Positions 28,074-37,952 of a stretch of 50,440 nucleotides of DNA are shown piece by piece. The DNA is from Aestuariivita sp. (GTDB lineage Bacteria; Pseudomonadota; Alphaproteobacteria; Rhodobacterales; Rhodobacteraceae). The notes below the pieces were generated by a model that did not search any database, had not been told where the DNA came from, and worked only from the letters and a program-made list of their open reading frames with translations. A program made the position numbers and the translations under genes. The stretch spans positions 1 to 50,440 of the forward strand of contig JAPORU010000061.1 in NCBI GenBank assembly GCA_026710045.1. The letters are read 5' to 3'. Position 1 is the first letter of the stretch. Every line of letters begins with the position of its first letter.

Positions 28074-29360
28074 ATGGTCAAATTTAAACGCGCGGCACTC
28101 CAGCGTTTTGTGAATTTGCGAGAAAAATCTGCACCACCTGTTTTTGTGGGACGTAACAGTCTTGTGAAAGAGATTTTGACGGTTGCTAGGACGACCGGCG
28201 AAGAAAGAGTTGGTATTCCCGGCAATACGATGGTTGTCCAAGGCGCGCCGGGCGCGGGAAAGAGCTCTCTGTTGAGTTATCTTACGCTCCAAAATACAAA
28301 GGACAATGCACCGAAGACCCTTCATATTTCCAGCATTGAGCTCGAGGAACAGTTGTCTGACGTTTTGTTGGCCATTGCTGCGCTTGGTCGTACCCCGAAA
28401 AGTAAATTGAAGCACTTGGCTCTAAAGACGGCTAAGTCCGTGGGCAGTCTTGCGATTTTGGATAGCATTGGTTTGGCGGACATAACGGCCGTGAATGTGA
28501 CCGCGTTGTTTCGATCCCATGAGATTGAAACGATAGGATCCCTACATAAGGCCTTTCCTGTAGACCAATGGGATGCACCCGTCATTGTCGCGGTCGACGA
28601 AGCGCAAAACTTGCCGCGTGGTCGGGAGTCACGGCAGGCTCGGTTCTTACGCTCCCTTCATGAAGCGGTTACAAAGTTACCGTTATCTCTTGTTCTCGCG
28701 GGTTTGGGAGATACCCAGTCACGCCTTCGCGCGATGGGCTTGACACAAGGCGTTCAGGCTTGCGCGCTCGGGTGTTTCACAGCGGATGAGACGCAGATAT
28801 TGATGCGGAGATGGTGCGCCTATTTCGGGATTGAGGTTGGATCACAACAGAATCAGATTGATGTTCTTATTGCTCCTACAGATGGCTGGCCGCGTCATGT
28901 TCATTGGGCGCAGCAAGCATTGGCGGAGACTCTCTTGGAGTTGGATGTTGACGGTCGTTTGGATCAGATCGATGATTGGACTCGTATTTACGATCGCAGC
29001 AATCGGTTGCGGTATGCATACTATGATACGCAGTTTAGCGAGGAAATGACTGCCTCGTGTAAGCTTGTCGGACGGGTTATGCTCGCGGTTGACAAAGCAA
29101 ATAGCGACGGAGCCGGAAAGACCTTTGGCGAGATCAAGGATCTGGTAACAATGTATCAAGGACATCAGCCCGGAAGTGAATGGATGATGCCAGGTGGTTA
29201 TGACGAGAACTTGTTTGTAACGCATCTCATTCACTGCGGCGTGTTACAACGCCGCTCAATGAATCCAGACGATCATGTCATGACGTGTCCGATCCCGAGT
29301 TTCCAGAGTTACATTATCAAACGTGGCGGATTTGATGTTCCGCGTGATTTTGCGTCATAA
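28074..29360 (+). CDS. Stand-alone AAA+ ATPase, function unknown
   Basis: A 428-residue ATP-binding protein. The N-terminal PVFVGR box (about 22-27) is like the entry motif of Orc/TniB/STAND-type AAA modules. The P-loop is GAPGAGKS (Lys63) and the Walker B is VAVDEAQ (Asp175, Glu176). LVLAGLGD (about 207-214) lies where a sensor-1 segment is expected, and WPRHVHWAQQALAE later in the lid region. The C-terminal third may form a winged helix. I chose the ATG at 28074 because GGGGAAG sits 8 bases upstream. No transposase, nuclease or phage gene adjoins. A broken paralogue lies at 9987-11241. I do not recognise a defined role. Confidence 0.85.
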   Translation: MVKFKRAALQRFVNLREKSAPPVFVGRNSLVKEILTVARTTGEERVGIPGNTMVVQGAPGAGKSSLLSYLTLQNTKDNAPKTLHISSIELEEQLSDVLLAIAALGRTPKSKLKHLALKTAKSVGSLAILDSIGLADITAVNVTALFRSHEIETIGSLHKAFPVDQWDAPVIVAVDEAQNLPRGRESRQARFLRSLHEAVTKLPLSLVLAGLGDTQSRLRAMGLTQGVQACALGCFTADETQILMRRWCAYFGIEVGSQQNQIDVLIAPTDGWPRHVHWAQQALAETLLELDVDGRLDQIDDWTRIYDRSNRLRYAYYDTQFSEEMTASCKLVGRVMLAVDKANSDGAGKTFGEIKDLVTMYQGHQPGSEWMMPGGYDENLFVTHLIHCGVLQRRSMNPDDHVMTCPIPSFQSYIIKRGGFDVPRDFAS

Positions 29361-29538
29361 AGAGATAGGACACGAGCCGCAAACAGACACCGCGTTTTAT
29401 CCCAAGATATGTTCCATTGATCTTGAAAGTGGCATTGCGTGATCTATTGCCGGCCTGTTTGACCGATTTTTTCGACGTTGTTTTGTGTTTCTTCAAGACT
29501 TATATTAATAGTTCGAGCACCAATAAAGGATGGCGCCT

Positions 29539-30348
29539 ATGGCACAGAGTCAGCCACACGTATCGGTCATTGATCCGGTCTGGAATCAAATTGCAAGAGA
29601 AGCCCGTGCGGCTGTTGATAAGGAGCCCCTGATGGGCGGTTTGATTCACGCGTGTATCCTGCATCATCAGTCTATTGAGAAGGCTCTGAGTTATCGGGTC
29701 GCCGCGAAATTAGCATCCAATGAAATGTCAATGGTTGTTTTGCGTGAAATTGCCGACGAAGCCTATCTGGACGCTCCTGAATTGATCGACGCGGCACGAG
29801 CCGATCTTGTCGCGATACATCAGCGTGATCCGGCCTGTCATCGCTTGCTTCAACCAATTTTGTATTTCAAGGGATATCAGGCCATGCAAGCCTACCGAAT
29901 TGGGCATTGGCTTTGGTCACGCGAAAAGAGGGATCTGTCTTATTTTTTTCAAATGCGGACATCGGAGATCTTTGGTATTGACATTCATCCCGCAGCAAAG
30001 ATTGGCAAGGGAATCATGATTGATCATGCCCATTCAATTGTTATTGGGGAGACGGCGGTCGTTGGTGACAATGTGTCCATGTTGCATTCTGTGACGCTCG
30101 GAGGAACGGGTAAGGAGGAACAAGATCGTCATCCAAAGATTGAAGATGGTGTATTGATTGGAGCAGGGGCAAAAGTTCTCGGAAATATTCAAGTCGGTCG
30201 CTGTTCACGAATCGCAGCAGGTTCAGTTGTCCTTGATCACGTTCCACCATGTAAGACCGTTGCGGGTATTCCGGCTCGCATTGTTGGTGAAGCAGGTTGT
30301 GATCAGCCAGCGATCTCCATGGATCATATGCTTGGAAAAGATGCTTGA
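29539..30348 (+). CDS. cysE: Serine O-acetyltransferase
   Basis: CysE transfers acetyl from acetyl-CoA to serine, giving O-acetylserine for cysteine synthesis. The 269-residue protein has the helical N-terminal SAT domain and a left-handed beta-helix of hexapeptide repeats (about 140-235), with the catalytic histidine in DHAHSIVIGETAVVG and the GTGKEEQDRHPKI loop. The second ATG (29539) is preferred, since AAGGA lies 8 bases before it and overlaps the first ATG at 29530. The gene converges on pdhC; the 285 bp after it contain only a weak CGG-CTT-CCG hairpin followed by a T-run near 30360-30372. Confidence 0.95.
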   Translation: MAQSQPHVSVIDPVWNQIAREARAAVDKEPLMGGLIHACILHHQSIEKALSYRVAAKLASNEMSMVVLREIADEAYLDAPELIDAARADLVAIHQRDPACHRLLQPILYFKGYQAMQAYRIGHWLWSREKRDLSYFFQMRTSEIFGIDIHPAAKIGKGIMIDHAHSIVIGETAVVGDNVSMLHSVTLGGTGKEEQDRHPKIEDGVLIGAGAKVLGNIQVGRCSRIAAGSVVLDHVPPCKTVAGIPARIVGEAGCDQPAISMDHMLGKDA

Positions 30349-30633
30349 GGTCTTGCGGCTTCCGGATTTTTTCGGTGTATTAATGAACCCTTAGTTACTG
30401 GCGTCAGCTTCTACCAAGAATCTCGGTTTTCGAATCTCATTCTCTTTTATCCTCTCTCGTATCTCATGAGATCGTTCTCAAATGTTTGCCATGGCTGGTT
30501 GCAATGCGTTCAAAATCTGGCTGATTCCAAGTCGTGCGCTGGCGGGTTCGATCACTATAAAGGTCGGGGAGGCGTCTTGATTATGGGTGTCTTTTAATGT
30601 CGATCCGCGCTCGCGGGTGACGCGTCGATCATA

Positions 30634-31956
30634 TTAAGCGAGCATGGACAGCGGGTTTTCCAAGCAATCGACGATGCCTTGAAGTAATTCTGCCCCTAAA
30701 GCCCCATCGATAACCCTATGATCGACGCTTAAGGTAACCGTCATTATTGTAGCAACAGTCAATTCACCGTCGTGACCAACGTGAGGTTTTTTTGATCCCG
30801 TGCCAACCGCTAGAATGGCACCATGAGGTGGGTTAATCACGGCATCGAAATTATCGATGCCAAACATGCCGAGATTTGAAATTGCGAAAGATCCGCCCAT
30901 GTATTCGTGCGGTGCCAGTTTGCGATTGCGGGCGCGGGTCGCCAAATCTTTCATTTCAAGGGACAGTGCTGACAGCGACTTTTGATGTGCATCTTTGAGA
31001 ACCGGTGTAAACAATCCTCCATCTACAGCAACGGCAACGGCAATATCGGACGGTCCAAGTTTGATAATCCGGTCACTCGCCCAGACCGCATTTGCATCGG
31101 GAACCTGCTGCAATGCATTCGCACACGCTTTGATGATAAAGTCGTTCACCGATATTTTCACCGAACGTGTCTCGAGTTGCCTGTTCAGGTCACTTCGGAA
31201 CGTGAGCAATTCATCAAGCTTGATATCTCTTCGCAAATAGAAGTGCGGTATCGTCTGTTTGGCCTCGGTGAGACGCGCCGCAACGGTCTTACGCATTCCA
31301 TCAAGAGGGACTTCTTCATGATCTCTGTCTTGATAAATCTTAATGATTTGCTCGGCGCTTGGCTCTGAGGCAATACTCTTTGATAACGGTGATGCCGGCT
31401 TTGAGGTCGAGACGATACTGGGCTGTCGTGAGACACTTTCTACATCTGCCTTGATGATCCGGCCATGCGGCCCCGAACCACTGATCTGACTGAGATCAAG
31501 ATTTTTTTCGGCTGCAATGCGCCGCGCGAGTGGTGTTGCAAAAATTCGTGCAGGACCAGCGGTTGCGTCTACAAAAGTTCGTGCTGGGGCGGGGTTCGGT
31601 GCAACCGTTGCGTCAACGGTTGTCACGCTGTGTTCTTCCGATTTATGTGCCTCAGCTTGATTTGTGGTCCACGTTGCTGCTGTGGAGACGGCTTCTATGT
31701 CATCCAGACTCTCGCCTTCTTCAGTGAGAATGGCGATCGGGCTGTTGACCTTAACGCCCTCGGTTCCTTCGGCAATCAAGATTTTTCCAACAACTCCTTC
31801 ATCGACCGCTTCAAACTCCATGGTGGCCTTATCCGTCTCAATTTCGGCCAATAAATCACCGGATGAGACAGTATCCCCTTCCTTGACCAACCATTTCGCC
31901 AGAGTGCCTTCTTCCATTGTCGGAGACAATGCAGGCATCAAAACTTCTATCGCCAT
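30634..31956 (-). CDS. pdhC: Pyruvate dehydrogenase E2, dihydrolipoamide acetyltransferase
   Basis: The E2 core of the pyruvate dehydrogenase complex passes the acetyl group from lipoyl-lysine to CoA. The 440-residue protein has one lipoyl domain (1-78, Lys43 in ETDKATMEF), an Ala/Pro-rich linker, a peripheral subunit-binding domain ([20 protein letters not shown], about 138-157), a second linker, and the catalytic domain ending with [11 protein letters not shown] (His413, Asp417). It is the last gene of pdhABC, 10 bases after pdhB. The E3 gene is not in the window. Confidence 0.96.
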   Translation of the reverse strand: MAIEVLMPALSPTMEEGTLAKWLVKEGDTVSSGDLLAEIETDKATMEFEAVDEGVVGKILIAEGTEGVKVNSPIAILTEEGESLDDIEAVSTAATWTTNQAEAHKSEEHSVTTVDATVAPNPAPARTFVDATAGPARIFATPLARRIAAEKNLDLSQISGSGPHGRIIKADVESVSRQPSIVSTSKPASPLSKSIASEPSAEQIIKIYQDRDHEEVPLDGMRKTVAARLTEAKQTIPHFYLRRDIKLDELLTFRSDLNRQLETRSVKISVNDFIIKACANALQQVPDANAVWASDRIIKLGPSDIAVAVAVDGGLFTPVLKDAHQKSLSALSLEMKDLATRARNRKLAPHEYMGGSFAISNLGMFGIDNFDAVINPPHGAILAVGTGSKKPHVGHDGELTVATIMTVTLSVDHRVIDGALGAELLQGIVDCLENPLSMLA

Positions 31957-31966
31957 TCTATTGAGC

Positions 31967-33355
31967 CTATCTGTAGGTTACTTGTCTTACGGCGTTGATT
32001 ACTTCATTCGTTGTAACTAACGCCAATTTTTCGAGATTGGACGCATAGGGCATCGGTACGTCCTTACCGGTACAATTGATCACTGGGGCGTCAAGATAAT
32101 CGAACGCGTGCTGCATAATCACCGACGAGATAAAGTTGCCGACGGAACTTTGAGGCCAACCTTCCTCAACTGTGACACAGCGGTTGGTTTTCTTAACGGA
32201 TTGGATGATGGCGCCTGTGTCCATCGGGCGGATTGTTCTCAGGTCAATGACTTCAGCGTTGATTCCGTCTTCGGCAAGTGTCTCGGCGGCTTGGAGTGCA
32301 TATTGCATCCCGATGCCAAAACTGACGATGGTTACATCGGACCCCTCTCGCCACATTCGCGCTTTACCAAACGGAATAGTGAAATTCTCAAGATCTGGCA
32401 CGTCAAATGATCGTCCGTAGAGGATTTCATTTTCTAGGAAGATGACTGGATTAGGGTCACGGATAGCAGTCTTGAGAAGACCTTTTGCGTCCGCTGCGGC
32501 ATAGGGCATCACCACCTTGAGTCCCGGAACATGAGAGTACCAAGCGGCATAATCTTGCGAATGCTGCGCGGCAACGCGAGCGGCGGCGCCATTGGGTCCA
32601 CGAAAGACTATGGGTGCGCCCATCTGTCCGCCCGACATGTAGAGTGTTTTTGCGGCCGAGTTAATGATCTGATCGATGGCCTGCATGGCAAAGTTGAATG
32701 TCATAAATTCGACGATTGGACGTAGTCCACCAAACGCGGCACCAACAGCAATTCCAGTGAAGCCATGTTCGGTGATTGGTGTGTCCATCACCCTTTTTTG
32801 GCCAAACTCATCTAACAATCCTTGGGAGACTTTGTAGGCACCTTGATATTCGGCAACTTCTTCGCCCATCAGATGTACTGTATGATCCCGCCGCATTTCC
32901 TCTGACATCGCATCTCTGAGAGCTTCACGGACCGTTTGCTGTTTCATCGGGGTCCCATCCGGCCAATCTGGCGACATGTTACTCTGGGGGGCCGCTGGTG
33001 GAGGGGAGACGGTTTGTGCCTGACGTTGCGGCGGTTGCGACCCCGTTTGTTCTGCATCTTGAGCTGAAGGAGACGCGGATGTACTAGCCGGGTTCGTATC
33101 ACTGAGACTTTCACCGTCGTCCAGTAAGATGGCGATGGGACTGTTGACCTTTACACCTTCGGAACCTTCTGTGACGAGAATTTTCCCAATCACGCCTTCA
33201 TCGACCGCTTCAAACTCCATTGTTGCTTTGTCTGTCTCAATTTCGGCCAAGATGTCGCCGGAAGCGACGGTATCTCCTTCTTTCACAAGCCATTTTGCAA
33301 GCGTGCCTTCTTCCATGGTTGGAGAGAGAGCGGGCATCAAGATTTCGGTTGCCAT
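31967..33355 (-). CDS. pdhB: Pyruvate dehydrogenase E1 beta subunit with N-terminal lipoyl domain
   Basis: The 462-residue E1 beta subunit works with PdhA in thiamine-diphosphate-dependent decarboxylation of pyruvate. An extra lipoyl domain (1-78, Lys43) and a linker of about 60 low-complexity residues precede the E1-beta part (from [12 protein letters not shown]). This layout is known from alphaproteobacteria. The first 43 residues are nearly identical to those of PdhC, suggesting gene conversion or recent duplication of the lipoyl module. GGAAG six bases before the ATG at 33355 supports this start, 14 bases after pdhA. Confidence 0.96.
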   Translation of the reverse strand: MATEILMPALSPTMEEGTLAKWLVKEGDTVASGDILAEIETDKATMEFEAVDEGVIGKILVTEGSEGVKVNSPIAILLDDGESLSDTNPASTSASPSAQDAEQTGSQPPQRQAQTVSPPPAAPQSNMSPDWPDGTPMKQQTVREALRDAMSEEMRRDHTVHLMGEEVAEYQGAYKVSQGLLDEFGQKRVMDTPITEHGFTGIAVGAAFGGLRPIVEFMTFNFAMQAIDQIINSAAKTLYMSGGQMGAPIVFRGPNGAAARVAAQHSQDYAAWYSHVPGLKVVMPYAAADAKGLLKTAIRDPNPVIFLENEILYGRSFDVPDLENFTIPFGKARMWREGSDVTIVSFGIGMQYALQAAETLAEDGINAEVIDLRTIRPMDTGAIIQSVKKTNRCVTVEEGWPQSSVGNFISSVIMQHAFDYLDAPVINCTGKDVPMPYASNLEKLALVTTNEVINAVRQVTYR

Positions 33356-33369
33356 GATTGTCTTCCAGT

Positions 33370-34401
33370 TTAAGCGGGCGCGTAAATGTCGGTCCAAAGT
33401 TCGTCAAGAGAGGGTTCCGGACTTTCCTTTGCAAAATCAGCCGCTGCATTAATGGTTTCTTTGATTTCCTTGTCGATGGCCTTTAAGTCGTCATCTGTCG
33501 TATGTTTTCCGGTCAAAAGTATCTCACGCACTTGTTCAATGGGATCACGTTCCTCACGCATTTTTTGAACTTCCTCGCGGGTCCGGTATTTTGCCGGATC
33601 GGACATTGAATGTCCGCGATAGCGATAGGTCTTGACTTCCAAAATATAAGGGCCTTTCTTGGAACGACCGTGCGCGACAGCTCGTTGACCCGCGGCTTTT
33701 ACTTCAAGGACGTCCATTCCGTCGACAACTTCCCCCGGTATCCCAAAGGCCGCGCCGCGTGTGTAGAGTTCTGGCGTCGAAGTGGATCGCTTCTGCGCTG
33801 TCCCCATGGCATATTGGTTGTTCTCAATTACAAACACAACCGGCAATTCCCACAACGCTGCCATATTGAAGGTTTCGTAAATCTGCCCCTGGTTTGCCGC
33901 ACCATCACCGAAGTAGGCGAATGTCACTCGACCGTTCTCCAGGTATTGATCGGCAAGGGCGAGTCCCGCACCAATCGGAACTTGTGCGCCAACGATTCCA
34001 TGCCCGCCATAAAAATGCCTATCTTTCGAGAACATGTGCATAGAACCACCTTTGCCCTTGGAGTATCCACCTTCACGACCGGTTAATTCTGCCATCACAC
34101 CTTTTGGATCCATCCCGCAAGCCAGCATATGTCCGTGATCTCGATAGGAGGTAATTCGTTTATCGCCTTCTTCCGCCGCCGCTTCCAATCCGACAACAAC
34201 GGCTTCTTGCCCGATATAAAGATGACAGAATCCACCGATGAGACCCATGCCATATAGTTGTCCGGCCTTTTCTTCAAAACGTCGAATAAGGAGCATGTCC
34301 TTATAGAGTGTTTTGAGTTCTTCTGATGAAACGTTTGATTGTCGCGCTGTACCTGTTTTCTTGCTGGGGCTCAGTTTTCGTGTGGTCTTGCGTGTTGCCA
34401 T
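33370..34401 (-). CDS. pdhA: Pyruvate dehydrogenase E1 alpha subunit
   Basis: The 343-residue E1 alpha subunit binds thiamine diphosphate through [20 protein letters not shown] (about 166-185), with the conserved loop YRGHSMSDP (phosphorylation-loop region of E1 alpha) near 265-273. The basic N-terminal 25 residues are non-conserved. The ATG at 34401 has AGGAGAAG with a 7-base gap; the longer frame up to 34548 is non-coding in character. First gene of the pdhABC operon, divergent from the ftsB-like gene. Confidence 0.97.
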   Translation of the reverse strand: MATRKTTRKLSPSKKTGTARQSNVSSEELKTLYKDMLLIRRFEEKAGQLYGMGLIGGFCHLYIGQEAVVVGLEAAAEEGDKRITSYRDHGHMLACGMDPKGVMAELTGREGGYSKGKGGSMHMFSKDRHFYGGHGIVGAQVPIGAGLALADQYLENGRVTFAYFGDGAANQGQIYETFNMAALWELPVVFVIENNQYAMGTAQKRSTSTPELYTRGAAFGIPGEVVDGMDVLEVKAAGQRAVAHGRSKKGPYILEVKTYRYRGHSMSDPAKYRTREEVQKMREERDPIEQVREILLTGKHTTDDDLKAIDKEIKETINAAADFAKESPEPSLDELWTDIYAPA

Positions 34402-34986
34402 TTTCGATCTTCTCCTGATAGGCGCCTGAGTTCTTTTGTATGATCTGGTGTTGGTGGAATGGACGATTCGTGTGAGAAACAACTCCAAACGCCAATGTGA
34501 ATCGGACGCACAACTGGACCCGTTTTGCAGACTGGCGGACCGGAGCATTGCAATCGATCTCGGTGTACAGACATCTTTCGTGGACGTTTTGGGCGGGTAG
34601 GGTTCAATTCGAAAGCGAATCTTCCGTAAACATCCTGAAATGGAACGGGTTGCCCGCCCGTAATTTCTCCTCTTTAATTCGCTTATTTTAATCGAGCGTT
34701 CGGAAAATTTATCTTATGTAAAATCATTTATTTGACTTTTTCAAGTAAGTCATCTCGAAAAAATTGTACAATGCTGGTCTATATGATTCATCACTGCAAT
34801 GTCGATTTCAAATCTCCTGCCATGATTTAGATCATTACAAACGATACAAATCATTACGCGTGGTTTCGATTATTTTGCAACAAGAGTGAGAAAAATAATT
34901 GACGCGAAAGAAAGCTCTTTATTTTCGCTCATCAGTTTATGCATACTCGCGAAGAAAATTGTTTTGGCAGCACGTCGAGCATATAA
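34402..34986. promoter_or_regulatory. Divergent control region between pdhA and ftsB-like gene
   Basis: This 585-bp gap has no gene and its right half (34680-34980) is strongly AT-rich, as expected for promoters of the two divergent genes. ATCATTAC occurs twice in direct orientation at 34831-34838 and 34850-34857, 19 bp apart, which is close to two helical turns and would suit a dimeric or tandem regulator. The regulator is unknown. Confidence 0.4.
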
Positions 34987-35286
34987 ATGAGCAAATCTAA
35001 CAGACAGGGCTTATGGTCCGTCATTTATTTTACCGTTTGCGTTGTGCTCTGCATTTACTTTACTTTCAGTGCTCTGCACGGCGATGCCGGTTTGTTTCGA
35101 CGTCTTGAGATTGAAGCCGATGTCCGAGAGCGACAGGCGGATCATGAAGCTTTGAACTTTGAGGTCAACCGAATGGAGAATCTAACAAAGCGTTTGTCGT
35201 ATCATTTTCTTGATCTCGATTTACTGGATGAACAGGCTCGATCAATACTTGGATTAATTCGAGGTGATGAGATCGTTATTCGTTGA
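34987..35286 (+). CDS. ftsB: FtsB/DivIC-type septum formation initiator protein
   Basis: A 99-residue bitopic protein. A short cytoplasmic tail, one membrane helix (about 11-29) and a periplasmic heptad-rich coiled coil (about 38-75) are followed by a conserved end with LDEQARSILGLIRGDEIVI, which matches the septum-initiator family. FtsB works with FtsL and FtsQ in the divisome to activate septal wall synthesis. In alphaproteobacteria this gene usually sits directly upstream of pdhA, often in the same direction; here it is divergent. The ribosome binding site is weak. Confidence 0.88.
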   Translation: MSKSNRQGLWSVIYFTVCVVLCIYFTFSALHGDAGLFRRLEIEADVRERQADHEALNFEVNRMENLTKRLSYHFLDLDLLDEQARSILGLIRGDEIVIR

Positions 35287-35401
35287 GTCGCAAACATCTC
35301 GATTTTTTTGCCGAGGGTGCAATGGATAATGTATTTGGTGAGACGCCTTCAAGGCCTTGACGCACATTAGGATTGGTTTGGTGGAATACATATGGCGCCG
35401 A

Positions 35402-37264
35402 TCAATGATCGAAGATCCCTTTAAAAAATAATGAAATCGCGTCATAGGTGCCCAGCGCACTGACGTCGGCGATGTATTGATCCGGGCGCAGAATCAGTGC
35501 GCAGCCACGATGTCGATCAACCTCTCGATGCTCGAAGATGTCGAAGCACGGGTCGGTGCAGAACATCTTTTCTGTGTCCGATAATCTATAACTCCCTTTC
35601 TTTGGTGTCAGAAGCGGGTGGGTCATCTCCGGGGCAATGGATCGATGTGTTTGCTGAAAGACGGCGCGGACGTCGATAACAGAGTCCGGATCGGCGCCTC
35701 TGGGCGTGAAGAGATTAAGGGGTGAGGTGATATCGTCCGAAAGCCAGTCACAGAACCTCCAAAGTCTTGATGATTGATCACTTGGATCAGACGGGTCATT
35801 GAAGATCATCAACCTCCAACGCCCATCTGCTTTCAGACAATGACCAAGTTGTAGGGGTCTGGCATCCCAAAGACGTATGACAGGCGCCGAATGAAACCGC
35901 ATGCCAACGGTCAATCCTCCAGCCAAAGACTGGTCGACAGGTTCTTTGCAAAGGAGTGAAGGGGTATATTGAACGGCAACGCCCGCCATATAGCGGCCAT
36001 GCTCTTCGAAATAGTCTTGGAATCTCCTTTGATCAAGGTTGGATTGTCCGTTACCGCACGTGGAAAACTCCTTGGCCCAGTGCCGGTCGAAGTCGACGAG
36101 ATCTTGCGCGACGCCGTGCCGTTCCGTCGCATAGGTCGCTAGAGCGGTCCTTGGTAATTGTCCGCGCAGCACCGCGGCCAATTTCCAACCCAGATTGAAC
36201 GCATCGGCCATGGATACGTTCATCCCTTGTCCCGCCTTGGGGCTGTGCGTATGGCACGCATCGCCTGCGATGAAAACTGTTGCGGGATGATCACCGGTTG
36301 CATTGTCAAAGGATGGGCAAAGGCGTTGCCCGATCTCATAAACCGACCACCAGGCCACTTCCTTGACGTCAACATGAAACGGATGGAGGATGCGTTGCGC
36401 GGCAGCAATCAGTTCATCAATCGTGATGTTGCGGTCCTTTGCGCGCACACCGCTCGCCAGCGTCTCTATCTCGACATAAAGACGTACCATGTATCCACCT
36501 TCACGTGGAATGATCAGGATATGTCCGTGTTCGGACGAACGAACAACAGATTTGAAGCGAATATCGGGAAAGTTGGTATCCATCAGGATATCCATCACGC
36601 CCCAGGCCTTATTGGCGGTTTCGCCGACCAGTTCCGCTCCCATGGCGTTCCGCACACCACTGCGGGCTCCGTCGCAACCGACGACATATTGTGCACGGAC
36701 GGTTTCGATGGAACCGTGATGATCCAACGTGACCGATACCGGGTAGTCCTGTTCATGGTCGATCCGCAAGTCGATGAACACTCGATCATATCGGGGTTCA
36801 AGGCGGTTTGGTGAGTGCCGCATGACGTCGAGATAGAAGTCATGGATCCGAGCCTGGTTCAGGATCACGTGGGGCATTTCAGAAAGATCTTCCGCGACAT
36901 CCTGAATGCGCCCGGTTCGGGCGATCATCGTTGGATCGTCTTCGGCGGGTCCCCAGAAGGTTGTCTCGTTCACCCAATACGCCTCTTTCAGAACCTTTTC
37001 GGAAAATCCAAAGGCTTCGAACATTTCAATAGAACGGCACGCGATACCATCGGCTTGTCCAACTTTGAGCGGACCTGATTTCTGATCGATAATCATCGTG
37101 TGGATATCAGAAAATTGCGCCAATTGAGTGGCCAACGTCAGCCCTGTCGGGCCACAACCCACGATCAAGACGTCGACCTTGTCCGTCGGTCGATCACCTA
37201 GATCCCGTGAAGCACGGTGATGCGACGGGTCTCCCGGGCGGAATCCATTGAGATGGAACTGCAT
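35402..37264 (-). CDS. FAD-dependent aromatic hydroxylase, MobA/phenol hydroxylase type
   Basis: A 620-residue flavoprotein monooxygenase that hydroxylates a phenolic ring using NAD(P)H and O2, most like 3-hydroxybenzoate 4-monooxygenase. The FAD site shows GCGPTGLTLA (about 36-45), the DG motif VVGCDGARSGVRNAMG (near 190-205) and the GD motif FIAGDACHTHSPKAGQGMN (near 330). A C-terminal thioredoxin-like domain (about 460-615) is typical of the phenol hydroxylase branch. The gene stands alone between ftsB and the pgk region, with no other ring-cleavage genes, and its base composition seems somewhat more GC-rich than its neighbours. It may have been acquired. Confidence 0.92.
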   Translation of the reverse strand: MQFHLNGFRPGDPSHHRASRDLGDRPTDKVDVLIVGCGPTGLTLATQLAQFSDIHTMIIDQKSGPLKVGQADGIACRSIEMFEAFGFSEKVLKEAYWVNETTFWGPAEDDPTMIARTGRIQDVAEDLSEMPHVILNQARIHDFYLDVMRHSPNRLEPRYDRVFIDLRIDHEQDYPVSVTLDHHGSIETVRAQYVVGCDGARSGVRNAMGAELVGETANKAWGVMDILMDTNFPDIRFKSVVRSSEHGHILIIPREGGYMVRLYVEIETLASGVRAKDRNITIDELIAAAQRILHPFHVDVKEVAWWSVYEIGQRLCPSFDNATGDHPATVFIAGDACHTHSPKAGQGMNVSMADAFNLGWKLAAVLRGQLPRTALATYATERHGVAQDLVDFDRHWAKEFSTCGNGQSNLDQRRFQDYFEEHGRYMAGVAVQYTPSLLCKEPVDQSLAGGLTVGMRFHSAPVIRLWDARPLQLGHCLKADGRWRLMIFNDPSDPSDQSSRLWRFCDWLSDDITSPLNLFTPRGADPDSVIDVRAVFQQTHRSIAPEMTHPLLTPKKGSYRLSDTEKMFCTDPCFDIFEHREVDRHRGCALILRPDQYIADVSALGTYDAISLFFKGIFDH

Positions 37265-37683
37265 TTTGATCGCTCTCTTGAAGATCGTTTCGGCACTATC
37301 AGGCGGCTTCTTCGTAATACTACGCGGGGCAAAAACTCAGGAATGGATGTAATGACGTCCGCCTTTGATAGCCTCAGATAAGATTTATGGATAGACGGGA
37401 TATCATGTATTTGATGACTTGGTCATCTTTAACCATGTGTTCATTATTTCTGAACCAGCGGGATAACGCTGCAATGGGTAGTTGGTGTATTTGGTCGCAT
37501 TGCGTGACGCAAAGATTAGCTGCTGAACACTACCGACTACTTTCTGTTATGACTACACCATAGATTAGGTCGAACGAAAACTCGTCTCACGGTTTCCTTC
37601 GTGGTTGGATGCACAACCTTTTCCGTAATCTCTTTTTCTTTGGACCGACAACGATTGATTTTCTGACTGTATCACGTCTTCTA
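37265..37683. other. Gap upstream of the aromatic hydroxylase, with a palindrome
   Basis: About 420 bp without a gene. A perfect dyad GATGAC-TTG-GTCATC lies at 37413-37427, about 150 bp upstream of the hydroxylase start, and could be an operator for a local regulator. No regulator gene is adjacent, so this is only a candidate. Confidence 0.35.
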
Positions 37684-37920
37684 TCACCAAGTGCCTTTCT
37701 TCTGAAAGGTCTGGATGACATCGAGAACGCTTAAAAAGGAATCAGGGTACTGGTAGTGTGCCTCCGTAAATATGCTTGGTATTGATTGACGTTCCATATG
37801 TGTTTCAGCAGTGGATGGTCGTTGGACGTGCTCATGCAGAATACCGATTTGCTCCTCCAGAAACATCACGCGCGATGCGAAATAGATTGAGGCTCTGTCG
37901 ATGGGTGGGTGTGCTGACAA
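37684..37920 (-). CDS. Short hypothetical protein downstream of pgk (doubtful)
   Basis: A possible 78-residue product following pgk by 32 bases on the same strand. A segment ASRVMFLEEQIGILHEHV has helical, coiled-coil-like character, and the remainder is polar. The frame opens at a TTG, with an ATG at internal position 19. I recognise no family. Its placement straight after pgk makes it worth keeping, but it could be a random open frame. Confidence 0.3.
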   Translation of the reverse strand: MSAHPPIDRASIYFASRVMFLEEQIGILHEHVQRPSTAETHMERQSIPSIFTEAHYQYPDSFLSVLDVIQTFQKKGTW

Positions 37921-37952
37921 TTCTTGTTTCTGAGAGCGTGATGTATGAAGAC

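Noticed and set aside
28074-29360. Tn7- or Mu-like transposition module (TniB-type ATPase)
   Set aside because: No transposase, TniQ or target-site genes, nor transposon ends, were seen around either ATPase copy.
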